A stretch of 64,000 bases of DNA from Glaciozyma antarctica PI12 (taxonomy: Eukaryota > Basidiomycota > Microbotryomycetes > Kriegeriales > Camptobasidiaceae): positions 561,474-625,473 of the forward strand of contig KZ627154.1 in the NCBI GenBank assembly GCA_002917775.1, given 5' to 3'. Positions 1 to 11,300 of this stretch are shown here, in pieces. The translations under genes were made by a program, and so were the position numbers. The notes beneath the pieces were generated by a model. It did no database searches. It saw only the letters and a program-made list of their open reading frames with translations, and was not told the origin of the DNA. Numbering within the stretch: the stretch's first letter is position 1; each line of letters starts with the position of its first letter.

Positions 1-328
1 TGCCGAGAGCAGAAGCCTGAAAAAGGAAACTGGGCTTGAGTGGGGCTCAGCGCGAGAAATCAAATTGGCCTAAAGATTAGAACTTCATCCCCTCAGCTTC
101 ATCTCCTTCTTGTGCTCCTACATCCCCCAGCCAACTCCTTCGCCCTTTCATCTATCGTCCCTTCGCCCATCAGCTCGCCACTTCTTATCTACCACCAGGT
201 ACGCTTCCTCCCTCCTTCCAACGCCGGAATCGCCTCGTCGTTTCCTTATCTCCACCCCGCTCACCTTTCAAGACCCGATTCCTGACCCTCACTCCCTCGT
301 ACAGGCATCCATCGACTCGCTCTCAGCA
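1..328 (+). promoter_or_regulatory. Upstream region and 5' leader of the ammonium transporter gene, with GATA-factor sites
   Basis: No gene is visible here. The stretch before the start codon is pyrimidine-rich, as in many leaders of this window. Two copies of CTTATC (GATAAG on the other strand) lie at 184-189 and 245-250, and a third lies inside the first intron at 346-351. GATAAG is the core site of fungal nitrogen-regulatory GATA factors (AreA/Nit2/Gln3 family), which activate ammonium transporter genes when good nitrogen sources are scarce. The motifs are seen; binding is inference. Confidence 0.5.
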
Positions 329-2548
329 ATGGTACGTACTCAAATCTTATCGCGGCTGTTAGCGAGCTGACTCCTGTCGAAATCGCAGCCCAACGTCTCC
401 TACGACGCCTCTGGTACTCTGGTCGCGCAATGGTCTCCAGATGAGGATGCAGCAGTCTACAAGTACGTCCGCTCTTGCAGGGAGTAATGAGACACCAGCT
501 AACCTTCCCGCGCTCTCACAGCAACGGAGACGTCGCCTTTATCGTGAGTACCGCCACCGTGTCTTGGCTCCTTTGTATCAGGCTAATCGCGAGTTCTCCT
601 GCAGCTGGTCGCCGCTGTACTGGTGATGATCGTGCGTTCTCTCGTGCTGGAAGACGGGAAAGAGCTAATCCTATGAGCAGATGGCTCCTGGAGTCGCATT
701 CCTCTACTCTGGCTTGCTCCGACGCAAGAACGCCCTCTCGATGCTCCTCCTCGGGCTAGCGGTTTACTCGGTAGCGACAATTCAGTGGTTTTTCTGGGGT
801 GAGTTCGAGCACCTTATCAAGTCCAGACATCGCTGACATCGTTGCGCCAGGATACTCGCTCGCTTTCAGCACCAGCGGACCTTTCATCGGCGACCTCACC
901 AAGTTCGGTCTCATCGGCGTCCTTGACGCTCCCTCCGTCGGCTCAACCAAGATTCCTGAACTTCGTACGTCCATCCCTCCTGTCGTCACCGCAACCAATG
1001 CTGACCCTCGCCTTCGCGCGCAGTCTACGCCTTCTACCAGGTGAGCCCTCTCAAGGCGTCCTGCGCTAGACAAAGCTAACATCCTCCTGCAGAGCATGTT
1101 TGCCGGAGTAACCGCCGTCATCCTCATCGGCGGCATGGCCGAACGCGCTCGCATCCTCCCCATCCGTACGTCCTCCTTCGCAAAACTTATCGCGGAGCCC
1201 CACTGACCCTCGCTCCAGTCGTCTTCACCTTCATCTGGGGAACGATCGTCTACGCCCCTGTCGCTCACTGGGTCTGGGAAGCGAGCGGGTGGCTCTTCGT
1301 TCTCGGCGACCTCGATTTCGCCGGCGGAGGACCCGGTGCGTGTTTTCGCGTTTTCGCTTTTCGTTCGCGAGCTGACGATGGTCGCAGTCCACATCACGAG
1401 CGGAACCGCTTCTCTCGCCTGGTCGATCTACCTCGGCAAGCGTCGTGGCTACGGTACCTCCAAGCTCGCGTACGTCCCTACTCACCACCCTCTCTCTCTC
1501 GCTCACCCTTCGCGAACAGCTACCGCCCTCACTCCGTCTCGCACATCATCCTCGGTACCTGCCTCATCTGGTTCGGATGGTTCGGCTTCAATGGAGGCAG
1601 TGAGCTCGCCGCCAACTTGCGGACGGCGCAGGCTATGATTGTCACGAACCTCGCTGCTGCGATGGGAGGCCTTACGTGGATGTTCATGGATTCCTTCTAC
1701 ACCGGGTCCGTTCTTCCCTCCTTTCCTCGTTCGAGAAGGGAGAGCTGATGCGCCCGAGAGCAGAAAATACTCGGCCGTCTCCCTCTGCTCTGGAATTCTC
1801 GCAGGCCTCATCTGCGTCACCCCCGCCGCCGGCGTACGTCCCTCCCCTCCCCTCCCCTCCCCTTCCCTCCCCTCCTAACGCCCCATCACACAGTACATCG
1901 GAGCTCCCTCCGCCCTCGCCTTCGGACTCCTCGGTTCCATCGCGTGCAACTACGCCACCTCGCTCAAGATTCTCTTCAAATTCGACGACGCGGTCGATGG
2001 GTTCGCGCTCCACGGGATCGGAGGACTCGTCGGATCGCTCCTCACTGGCCTCCTCGCCGACGACCGCGTAACTTCTTTCGATGGCTATTCCTCGGGTGGA
2101 GGATGGGTACGTTTTTTTCGCAAGGGTTCCGGAGCGATGTACTGATGCCTGCGCGCAGATCAATGGGAACTACCGCCAGTTGGGCTTGCAGCTCGCTGGA
2201 AGCGTCACGATTATGGCGTATACGTTCGTGGTTACGTACCTCATTATCTTCGTCATCGACCATATCCCTGGCCTCAAGGTTCGCTGCAGCGAGGAGCAGG
2301 AGATCCTCGGTATCGACGAGACGCAGGTACGTCCCTTTCTCCCTCTCACCCAGCGGAGAAGCTAACCCCACTCTCCACGCAAACAGTCAGGCGAAACGAG
2401 CTACGACTTTGTCCACCTCTCCCGCGATATCGACCACCCCCACGAGCATGACGAGTTCCTGGCTCAGCGTCCTAAGGAGGAGGAGATGGAGAGGCCTACT
2501 TCGAGTGCGGGATCGGGGACGGAGGGGAAGGGAAAGGAGACGGTTTGA
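329..2548 (+). CDS. MEP: Ammonium transporter (Amt/Mep/Rh family)
   Basis: Plasma-membrane ammonium permease of the Amt/Mep family. About 14 short introns interrupt it. The first exon is only the start codon: ATG at 329-331 is followed at once by a gtacgt donor, and coding resumes at 389 (PNVSYDASG). The spliced protein, roughly 490 residues, shows the family landmarks in order: APGVAFLYSGLL in an early membrane helix, SMFAGVTAVILIGGMAERAR, the first pore histidine in VHITSGTASLAWS, WFGWFGFNGGS, and the second pore histidine in FALHGIGGLVGSLLTG. The cytosolic tail begins with a GLKVRCSEEQEILGIDE segment typical of the trimer-gating C terminus and ends in a Glu/Thr/Ser-rich stretch. GATAAG sites upstream suggest nitrogen-repression control. 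It converges with the next gene. Whether it is the high- or low-affinity member cannot be told. Confidence 0.96.
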
Positions 2549-2985
2549 GGACCGGATGTGCTGCTTTTGGGTTAATATAATGCCGCTGTTTTGGCTTGCT
2601 CGAGCGTGAGTTTGCGGAGAGTGCGAGCGAGGAGAGAGATTTGGCTCTGCAAGGGGCCGAGAAGTGATGAGCTCCGCGTGTGAACGAAAGTCCTGAGGCG
2701 GCGAGATAATCTCGGTAGCGAGCTCCGCTTCCAATCTTCGCCCGCGACGCGTCCTGTCTTCCTCTCGTTCGTTCTCTCAAGTACCGCGTCCATTCTGGAA
2801 AAAGCACGTATCAAACGAGTGTCTATCCTCTAAAGAGCGGGAGGGGAGCGGCGGGGGGTAGCGATAACACAGCTAAACAACGTCGGTCCCTCGAACGAGC
2901 GTATGAGTGAATGGAGGGGTACAAAGATACAGAAGATGCGTAGTACGAGAAATGAATCTAAACGAGCGTGGTGTGAACGGGGAAT
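2549..2985. other. Convergent intergenic region (two 3' ends)
   Basis: About 440 bases between the stop codons of the convergent ammonium transporter and Thr-rich membrane protein genes. I see no coding signal and no clear polyadenylation motif. Confidence 0.6.
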
Positions 2986-4843
2986 CTAATCTGACCCTCC
3001 AGGAGTCCTGCTCCTCCCCGACGGCTCAAAGGAGCGGTACGAAGGCGCGTCGGCGGAATAAGCGTTCTGAGGGCTTGGGACGCGGGCGAAGGGATCTTCT
3101 TGAGCGAGGATGTCGAGAGAGGAGGTAGGGATTGCGGGGAGGGTCGACTGGTATGGGATGGAATAGTGGTCTTGAGGAGGGGGTGGGTAGATGTTGTGAG
3201 GCGGTGGGTAGGGAGCGGAGGAAGGGCCGAGGTACGGGTCGTCTGCGAGGAGTCAGCGAGGTTTGGCAGCGAGGGAGGGTGAACGTACAGTAGCCTCCTG
3301 CGCCGGTGGAAGAAGCTCCGTACCCCTCTGGGAGGTTCTCGTACGTGTTCACGCTCTCCGTCCTCGAATGTCCTCCCCAAGCACTCTCCTCGTGATCGCC
3401 CATCTCGACGCCTGCGCCGCCGGTGCGTCGAGTGCCGAGAGGGTTGAGCGTAGAAGCTTGCGCCGAGATCGTTTGGCCGTCGGGCTGCAGTTCGGGCCAC
3501 TTGAATTCTTCGGTGTCGTCGTCGAGTGAGTCGAAGCGTTTTTGGGTGCAGCGCCAGACGATGAAAATGACGGCGCAGAGAACTACGATGCCCTGCGAAG
3601 TGGCGTTAGTGATCGGGATCGCAGCGAGAGAAGCAGGAAGGCGGACTCCGACGACACCCTGCGTTCGCATAATCGTCAGTATTCGGTTGTTGGAGGAGCA
3701 AGAGAGGAGAGAGTGACGCACACCAACGATTCCCCAAGTCTTGCCCGTGTTCGACCCCGACGCCTTTGGAGTCGAGGACTGAATCACCCCAGTCGTAGTG
3801 CTAGTCGTTCCGTCCGAGTTGGTGACCACGCTCGTGTACGTGCTGAGAATTTCGGATTCGGCTGCAAAGGAGAGGCATGAGCGGAGGTCCCGAGAAGCGA
3901 GAGCCGACGAGCGCGTGGCTTACAGGTTGCAGCACTAATCGGTGCGCTCGTCAAAGTGGTGGGAGAGGCAGTGGTAGCGGTCGTCGTTAGGGCGGTGGAC
4001 GTGGTGGTTTGCGCATCGTCGAGTCGTCGAGTCAGAGGTAGGCGCCGTCGTGGGTTCGGTCGGCTGTGCGGTCGTCTCCTGCGTCGTCTGCTCCGTCGTT
4101 GGTTGTGCCGTAGTTTCTGCAAAGAATACAGTGAGTCACTTTCCGTAATCACGCGCCGATAGAGATTGTGGTTGCGCCTTCGCAGCGGATCCTCCGAGTC
4201 GGCCTCCCAGCTCGCAATGGAGCGTGTAGTCCCCCTGCAGGTCCCAAATCACTGCTCCCATCCCATCTGACTGCCTCCCACTTTCGAGAGAAGCTGCCAG
4301 GAGATCGATTGCGCTGAGACCAGCTGGGTCCACCGGCCCCCCGCCCTTGGCGACGTCCTTGCACAGCTCGAGCAGCACTGGACGAGCAAAGATCCCGTCG
4401 AAGCGATGGTGCAGCTCCGTCAGCTTCGACTCCCGAAATTCAGGCTCCGCCCCCTCCCGAATCCTCCCCAACCAGCTCCTCTCAAAAAAAAGACGCCCCT
4501 GGGCCCGAACGCATCGCATCGCCCCCTTTGTCACGTCGTACTCACCAGCTGTAGTCGTAGCAGCCGTCGTAGTCGGCACCGTAGTCTCGCTGGTAGTCTG
4601 CTGTGTCGTCTGAGCCGTCGTTTCGGCCGTGGTCGTGCCGGTGGTGTCCTGGCGACGCTCGAGGGCGAGGAGCTGGGGCGGGAGAACGGTGGTTGAGCGA
4701 GCGGTGGCGGCGGTGCGGAGGATGCGGGAGGGGGTGGAGCTGAGCTGCTGGAGTGCAGTCGCTTCTGGAACGGCGAGAAGGAGGAGTTGAACGATGAGGC
4801 CGAGCTGGGGTACTGAGCTCCTCCGAGTCGAGTGAAGGCGCAT
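2986..4843 (-). CDS. Thr-rich single-pass surface protein, copy A (sensor- or mucin-like)
   Basis: The start at 4843 gives a signal peptide (hydrophobic LIVQLLLLAVPEATA), then a Ser/Thr-rich stalk, one membrane helix near GIVVLCAVIFIVW followed by basic RCTQKRF, and a cytosolic tail with WPELQPDGQ, STLNPLGTRRTGGAG and a tyrosine/proline-rich end (DPYLGPSSAPYPPPHNIYPP). This architecture resembles Wsc/Mid2-type wall sensors, but no family was recognised. The first intron is unusually long (4117-4545, 429 nt) and phase 1. A 12-nt exon (3647-3658) coding GVVG precedes the helix. All of this is shared with a paralogue at 24288-26206. Within exon 2 the Thr-rich reading frame changes by one base near 4011-4030, and no GT lies there to allow an intron, so this copy carries either a sequence error or a real frameshift in the stalk. 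Function is inference. Confidence 0.75.
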
Positions 4844-5625
4844 CGCTGGTGAGGTGGCTAGGGTTGCGCTGATGCGGAGGTGGTGCTGGTGATCAAGTCG
4901 GTCTCAGAGGCTTCACCGTCAAGCTGCTGTCCCGGGAGAGAGTTTTCTTTCAGCGAGGGCAAGAACAGAGCGCGCGCAGCAGCCAGCGCGTCAGGAGCGG
5001 CTGTGCTGTTTTGGGGACAGATTCTCCTCCTCGTCTGACTGGCCTGAGATGGTATTTTCCTGCTCTTATACTGCGTCCAAGCAGGAGCTGCTTTAGGAAC
5101 GGAGGAGAGAGGCGAGAGAAGGAAGCAAAAGAGACCGCGTCGGATTTTGCGTCTTCCTCTCACTTGTCTTCCTCTCGCGCGGCTTTTAAGCAAACTTGAC
5201 TCCAAAGCAGCCTTTGAACAGCCTGAGTGAAAGAGATGGACCTGGAGTAGACCCAGCGAAGAGCAGACACGAAGGAAGCCACCCTCAGCGCGGCGCAAGA
5301 CCGCATGCACTCGCCTTCGCAGGTCCCAGATCAACGCGCCGTTACTTGTTGAGAGACTCGTTCCTCTCGAAGATTTTACCTGTAAACTCCGTGCCGAGCG
5401 CTTCTCGCACCATCGCTAGGGCTCCAAGCTACATTGGAACCCAAACTCGTCGCTTCGGCCCCCTCGCTCTCTCGCTTCGCAAGCACCAAACGACGTCTCC
5501 AGAGGCCTTCTTTTCTGTCGCGAACTGCTCTCAACTTTGCAAAGTAGACGACCTATAAGCTCAAGCTTTTTTTTACCTCATCCCTGCTACAAAAAGACAC
5601 TCAATAAACATCAAGCCCGACAACC
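4844..5625. other. Intergenic region upstream of surface protein A
   Basis: About 780 bases between two genes on the minus strand: promoter and leader of the Thr-rich protein and 3' end of the NCS1 permease. An open frame at 4858-5334 on the minus strand has no recognisable domain and I do not call it a gene. Confidence 0.5.
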
Positions 5626-7952
5626 CTAAACAAGCACAGGAATGACTCCACTCATCGTCTCCGACTCCTTCCCCAAGCTCTTCGTCTCGGACTCTTCGTC
5701 CCAAACAGCAATCTCAGTTCTCCAAGCCGCCGTACCAACGGTGATGAGGTCGCATTCCTCCTTCGAAGGCTGCTCGACGGGGAAGAGCTTGTTGAGGATG
5801 ATGAAAGTGATGAAGGAAGCTCCAAAGCCGGTGAAAAAGGACATCTCGTACACTGCGAGAAGGGGGTCAGTTCGTTATGAAGAGGGCGCAAGCGAACGAC
5901 GTACCTCGTGTGGCGGCGATGGGGACAGGCTTGCCGATCGCGCCGACAAACCCGACAATGTTGGGGAGGATACCGCAGATGTAGGCTGCGTAGGCGCGGA
6001 GGTTGATCCCGTACCAGTAGCGGTAACATCCTTCGCGACTTTAACGAGGGTCAGCGAGGCTCGCTGAGAGTGGGAAGAGGGGACTCACGACATGGTGTAG
6101 AGATCGTCGACCTTGACTTTGCGCCCGCTGACAACCCAGTAGTTGGCGATCATGACGCCGATAATAGAGGAGAGGAAGACGGAGTAGGCGGAGAGGTAGG
6201 AAGCGAACGAGTTTGAGTCCTTGGTCCTTCTGCGAGCGATGAATAATCAGCGATGAGATCAACGAGCGGCGCTGAAGTGTGCACGTACGTTCCAGGGACA
6301 CATAACGAGGCCAACAAAGGCGGCAACGTAGCCTCCGCGACGAATCGTGATGAAGCGAGGGAAGAGAGCCGTCAAATCACATCCGGCGGAGATGGAGTTC
6401 GCGGCGACGTTGGTACCGAGCTGGGCGCTTTTAGAGTGCGAGGTCAGCTTCTCGCAAGCGATATAAAGGTGGAAAGTGGACGCACAGGATGAAGGCGGCG
6501 GAGATGAAGAACACGCCGGCGCGGGTGCCAGCTGAAGGGGAGTCTTGTAGGAAGCGCGCCATGATCTGAGGAGCGGAATCGTTAGCGACGCGAATCGTCT
6601 CTGATCAAGCAAGTGCGCACCTCGTTAGGACTCCAAACGAACTCCCCAAAGATCTCGACCGAAGACGATCCGATGAGGATTCCACTGCGTTGTCGTCGCG
6701 TCAGCGTGAGGAAGGAAAGGGCGCGAAAAATGCACGAACAACAGAGAAACAGTGGCGAAAGTGAACGGCAAGGCGATGAGCTGAGGGAGCACGACAGCGG
6801 AGGGTTTGTCGGCGCGAGAAGCAAAGTCCGTGGCGTTGGTGATTAGGGTCGCCATGTTGCCTAGGCATCCCATCATCGCGGCCACAAACGCCCATCCAAA
6901 CTCGCTTCCGGACTTGGTAGCGCCTTGGGAGACAAGAGGTCCTACTCCACCAGCCTTGGAGATGCACCAGCCCTGCGGAGCGTTTTTTAGCGACCGAGCA
7001 GCGAGACCGAACGAACAAAGCGCACGAAGAGAGCGAGTCCACCGATGGGTGCGACAATCGCCTTGATCGTGAAGAGATGGCGAATTGTGTGCAGGGGAAA
7101 CCAGAGAACGACGAGAGATCCGCCGGAGAAGAGGAGGAAGCTGACGAGATGGGCCGTGTCGGTTCCCGAGTTGGGAATGCCGTTGGGAAGGGTAGCAAAC
7201 GACGGAGCCATGGCGACGATCAGGGTGAAGACGCACTCGCCACCTGCCGAGGTGGTAGTCAGCGGTATAGTCTTTTCGAGTATAGTATGGGGAGGAACGT
7301 GCCGATCCATGCCTGCGGAGGTCGTCAGCGGTGTTTCCTATCCACAACGGGCAAACGCCAAACCTGGACCCCATACCAAATCGCCGCCATAGAGGCGCGA
7401 TTGAATACTGGCCATAGAGAGCCGACAGGGCCCCAGGAAGCGCGCAAATAGGCCGGGAAAATGATATGGTGCTTCGCTCCTGGCACAGCATTCAGTACGA
7501 GGAACGCTGCCGCAATGCTGTCTGCGATGGGGAAGTAGGGAGTAAGCTCGAGGCGAAGAAGAGAGGTTGAAGGACGCACAGCCAGCCCACACGCAGCCCC
7601 AAGCTTGCCACACAGACAGCCCTTGCGCCAGCATTCCGCTGGCGATCATGAACGTTCCTAGATTGAAGCTATCTGCGAGCCAGAAGGCCCAGTAGTTCCT
7701 GGCTTTCCACTGATGAAGAGCCGGTCGTAAGTATCTGCTGAAGTCGAGGATAAGAGATTGACGCTTACCAGCCGCTCCTCCTCAGGAACGGGGAGCAGAT
7801 CCTTGTTCAGAAGGCGCATGTCGGCGTTGGTGGCGCCCTCAGGACGAGACACCTACTCGCAGGCATCAGCGGGATCTCAGACGCCGACGCCTGCAAGCTG
7901 ACGGCCGACTGACTTCGAGGAACTTGACGACGCGAGCGAAGAAAGTCGCCAT
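5626..7952 (-). CDS. NCS1-family permease (nucleobase, nucleoside or allantoin type)
   Basis: Nucleobase:cation symporter-1 of the fungal Fur group, a 12-helix plasma-membrane transporter. Exon 1 is short: ATG at 7952 reads [13 protein letters not shown] and splices to [20 protein letters not shown]. The signature follows: [13 protein letters not shown], then [21 protein letters not shown] (helix 1), [32 protein letters not shown] and IWYGVQAWIG. Later helices include [20 protein letters not shown] with an [15 protein letters not shown] loop, then [20 protein letters not shown] and [16 protein letters not shown]. The tail is acidic and ends IPVLV. It is split by about ten introns. The class covers uracil, uridine, allantoin, cytosine and thiamine transporters, and substrate cannot be read from sequence alone. 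A Zn2Cys6 regulator lies directly upstream on the same strand, and GATA-type motifs lie between them. Confidence 0.92.
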
Positions 7953-8331
7953 ATTTTGACTGGTCGAGGGAGGCGGTCAGGCGGAGAGGGATGTAGCGGT
8001 GAGCGCCGAGGAGAGAGAGGAAGCTGCTCTTGTAGTAGTCGTCGAGATAAGGGAGACAGCGAACCTGCGGGGAACCGAATCGGACAAGGTCGAAAGTTCC
8101 CGTCGTCTCCGCTCCGCCACCTCCGCTCGAGCTCGAGGGTGATCTTGACCCACTTTCGCCTCCGACGTAGAGGCAGCTTCGCCAGGTGAGGGCCACGGCC
8201 GCGCGTATTCGCCCTTCGCGCCGAGATAGCGTTCCTGATTCCCGACGGACAAGGCGGCGAGGACGGTTCGGCGGCGAGGACTGACGAACGATAACCAGCG
8301 ATAACGTTCGCGCAAAGACAAGCAGCTTGAA
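7953..8331. promoter_or_regulatory. Spacer between Zn2Cys6 regulator and NCS1 permease, with GATA motifs
   Basis: Promoter side of the permease and 3' side of the regulator. On the plus strand it holds GATAAG at 8046-8051 and GATAAC at 8290-8295 and 8300-8305, candidate nitrogen GATA-factor sites. Open frames across it on both strands are Arg/Ser-rich shadows. Confidence 0.4.
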
Positions 8332-11300
8332 TTACCACGTCGCCGCCATCTGCCCCAACAGCCCCGTCGACTCCCCGCCTCCATCCGACCCCGTTACCGC
8401 CGTCGAAGCCCAATCCTCCGACGCGAGCGTCTCGAAAAAGGACGAGTAGTCGTCCTGCGATGGCTCAGCGGCGATTCCGTCCCAGTACTCGAAGGTCGGG
8501 AGGTCTTGCGATTGCGATTGCGTTAATGGCGAGGGCTCGTGGGCGTAGGAGGATAGGACGGTAAGGGATGCTGAGAGAGGGGCGAAGGTGGCGGTGGGGC
8601 TGGCGGCGTAGCTTGTCGTGGAAGGGATGTGCTCTTCGGCGAGCTCGTGCGAGATGCGTTTGAGAACCTGCGACCGAAAAACTCAGCGAGAGTAAAGGAA
8701 TGCCGAGCGACGCATACTCACTTGAGCGAAGGACTCGATGGAGGTGGAGGCGGGAGCTGATGACCCCGTCGCAGAGACGAGGGTGTGAGCAGCTCTCGTC
8801 ATCCTTCTCGACTCCTCGGCGTGGAACAGTCCACTGCACGAACGACAAAATCAGTGCAGGGTTCTCGGAGACGCGAAAGGAAAACGCACCCAAGGATTCT
8901 TCTCCCCTGCTCGACGACGGCGCGCAGTGCGGGAGATTGGACCTGAGTGCCGAAGATGATCGAAGCTTTGGCGAGAACATCCTTCCGCTGCGAAAAGCGA
9001 GGCGTCAGCGAGATACCATGGTGACTGAGAACGCTACGCACGTCCTTGATCGCATCGTCATGGAGATCAGTGTCGATAGCGCGAAAGAGGTCCATCATCA
9101 GCACGATGCTGGAGGCAAGCGTCTCGGTGTACACTGCGAGAGCACATCGTTAGCGAAACGGTGGTAGCGAGCGAGTGAGCAGCGGGAACGCACTCCACCA
9201 CAGGGACGACGTGACCCCCATTAGCTCGTAATTCGTGGCGATGATGAACCCCGCCGCGCGAATACACTGCTCCGTCGAGTACCTGAACGGAGAGCCAGGG
9301 TTGTATCCTCGCGACAAGAACGGTCGATGAAGTCGCAGGAGCCGAGCATGGACCTGCGAGCGATAATCAGCGTCATGGCGTGACGACGAGATGGATAATG
9401 GAACGCACGCTGGCGTGCAGAATAAAACGCTGGTAGTCCAGCCGTGGCGATCCGATCCCAGTCCCAGTCTTGAAAAAGAGGTCGGGGAGCTCGTCAAGCA
9501 CTCGGCGAAATTCCTGCATGGCACTCGTCAGTCCCGGCTCCTCGTCGCACCAGCAGACTGAAGGACTCACCCGGTCTTGCTCCAGCACAGCAGGGTAGCC
9601 AGCTGGCGGCGAACAAAGCACGAGCTCGTCAAGCGCGCGACGAACTTGGGCCGCAAAGTTGGTCTGAGCGATCTCGAAGCTCGCGTCGGTGAGGACGGAA
9701 GGCGGGGCGGGAGCGACGGTGCGCCATTCGGTGCGAGAGAGGTCCGAGTAGTTGATGTTGAGAGGGCGAGCGGTGTTGTCTGCGAAAGGAGTGAGCGGGG
9801 AAGGGAGATGAAAGCACGCGAGACGGACATTGCGAGGGGTGTAGAAGCTGCGAAGAAGATTAGCTGGGGTTGACGTCGACGCGGTATGAATCTCACATAA
9901 CAGCGGAAAATAGCCGAATCGCTGAGGAGCGAGTCGATATTAACGAGCGAATGGAACAGTCGGACGGCCGTCTCGCGCTTGAGTGAGTTGCAGCCAGGCG
10001 GCAAAGCAGGGTCGTCCGGTGGCATGCTGCTCTCTCGACGTCAACAAACGAAGCGAGAGAGATGAGCTGTATACGCACGTTTCGGGGTTGCTCCCAAGTC
10101 GATGTAAGCCAAGTCGTTGTGCGACGCGAATCGCAGAGGCAGCCCAGCCGAGGAAGCGACCTTGCTGCCCGCTTGACGAAGCGATTTGAATGTACTGCGA
10201 TTCGGCACGTCAGATGAGAGGAAGCACGTCAGCGACAGCCTAGAGACGCACCTGTCCGAACAGAACGACAGTCCTTCGCGAGGTATCAGCCTCTGCCTCA
10301 CCCAGATCACAAAGAAGACGCACTGAATCGTCCGAATTCTCGGCGTTCCACCCCATTCCCCAATTTGCAACGCTCGTAAAGCCGCATCGTGCCATACGCT
10401 CGGAAGGTCCATCAACCCCGTCTCCGAGAGTCCTCCGAACAAGCTCAAGTCCCTCACGCCTCCAGGGCGGTTCCAGAAGCCTTCGAGGGAGAGAGCGAGA
10501 ACCTGCGGAGGAAGAGGATTAGACAGAAAAGTGGAAGAAGCGGCGAAAGGGACGAACCATGCAGAAGACCGCGACCCACAGAGGATCTATCGAGTCCTGA
10601 CGGCCGGCGACGATCATCTCGGTGTAGCGCTCGTGCTCCTGGATGAACGCCTCTGGGTCGACGACATTGAAGTGCCAGTTCATCTGCGCGAGAGATCAGC
10701 AAGGAGGATTGGCAGCGTTCGAGAATGCGCGCCTCGTTGAAATACTGCAAGCCACGTCAGCCTCGCCTCCTCCTCTACTTGGCGCAGAGAAACTCGCCTT
10801 CCGCAACAGAAAATCGGAAATCGCCTTTCCAGGCAGCACCGCAAAGATCTGCCTCATACTCGCACTCCTCGCTCCCAGCAGCTCGCTTGTCTGGACGGCG
10901 AGATCTAACCCCAGTCGCACGCTACTCCTGGGGCGTCCATCCTGATCGAACGACAACGGCTCCGCAAGAATGCTCGTCAACGCCGAATTCAGCTCCAAAC
11001 CCTGTGCGCAGGTTCTGGTTCGTCCATCCTGGATCCGCTCTGCGCCGCGGTAATGGCCCTCAAAACTGGTACGCGCGCACCGAAAGCAGACTCCTCCGCT
11101 TCGACCGCTGCGTCCTCCGTATCCGAATACAGCCTCAAATCTTCTGGGATTGGATTTGGGAGAGGGCGAGAGACTCTGGGAGAGGGGAGGATGGGGTGGG
11201 AGGGGTTGGCGGCGGCGAAGAGGGATTCGAGGTGCGCGAGTCGGCGGGCGAGATGGCGAACATCGGAGGAGAGCGCAAAGGATTGGGAGGGGTTGGGATC

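Noticed and set aside
1845-1880. Repeated cctcc units as a tandem repeat element
   Set aside because: It is the polypyrimidine part of an intron in the ammonium transporter gene; the same kind of tract occurs in many introns here.
4858-5334. 158-codon minus-strand frame upstream of surface protein A
   Set aside because: No domain, composition like intergenic DNA, and it lies where the promoter should be.
11070-11140. Frame change after the zinc cluster as a frameshift
   Set aside because: A 65-nt gtattc...ccag intron joins the frames exactly; a lesion is not needed.
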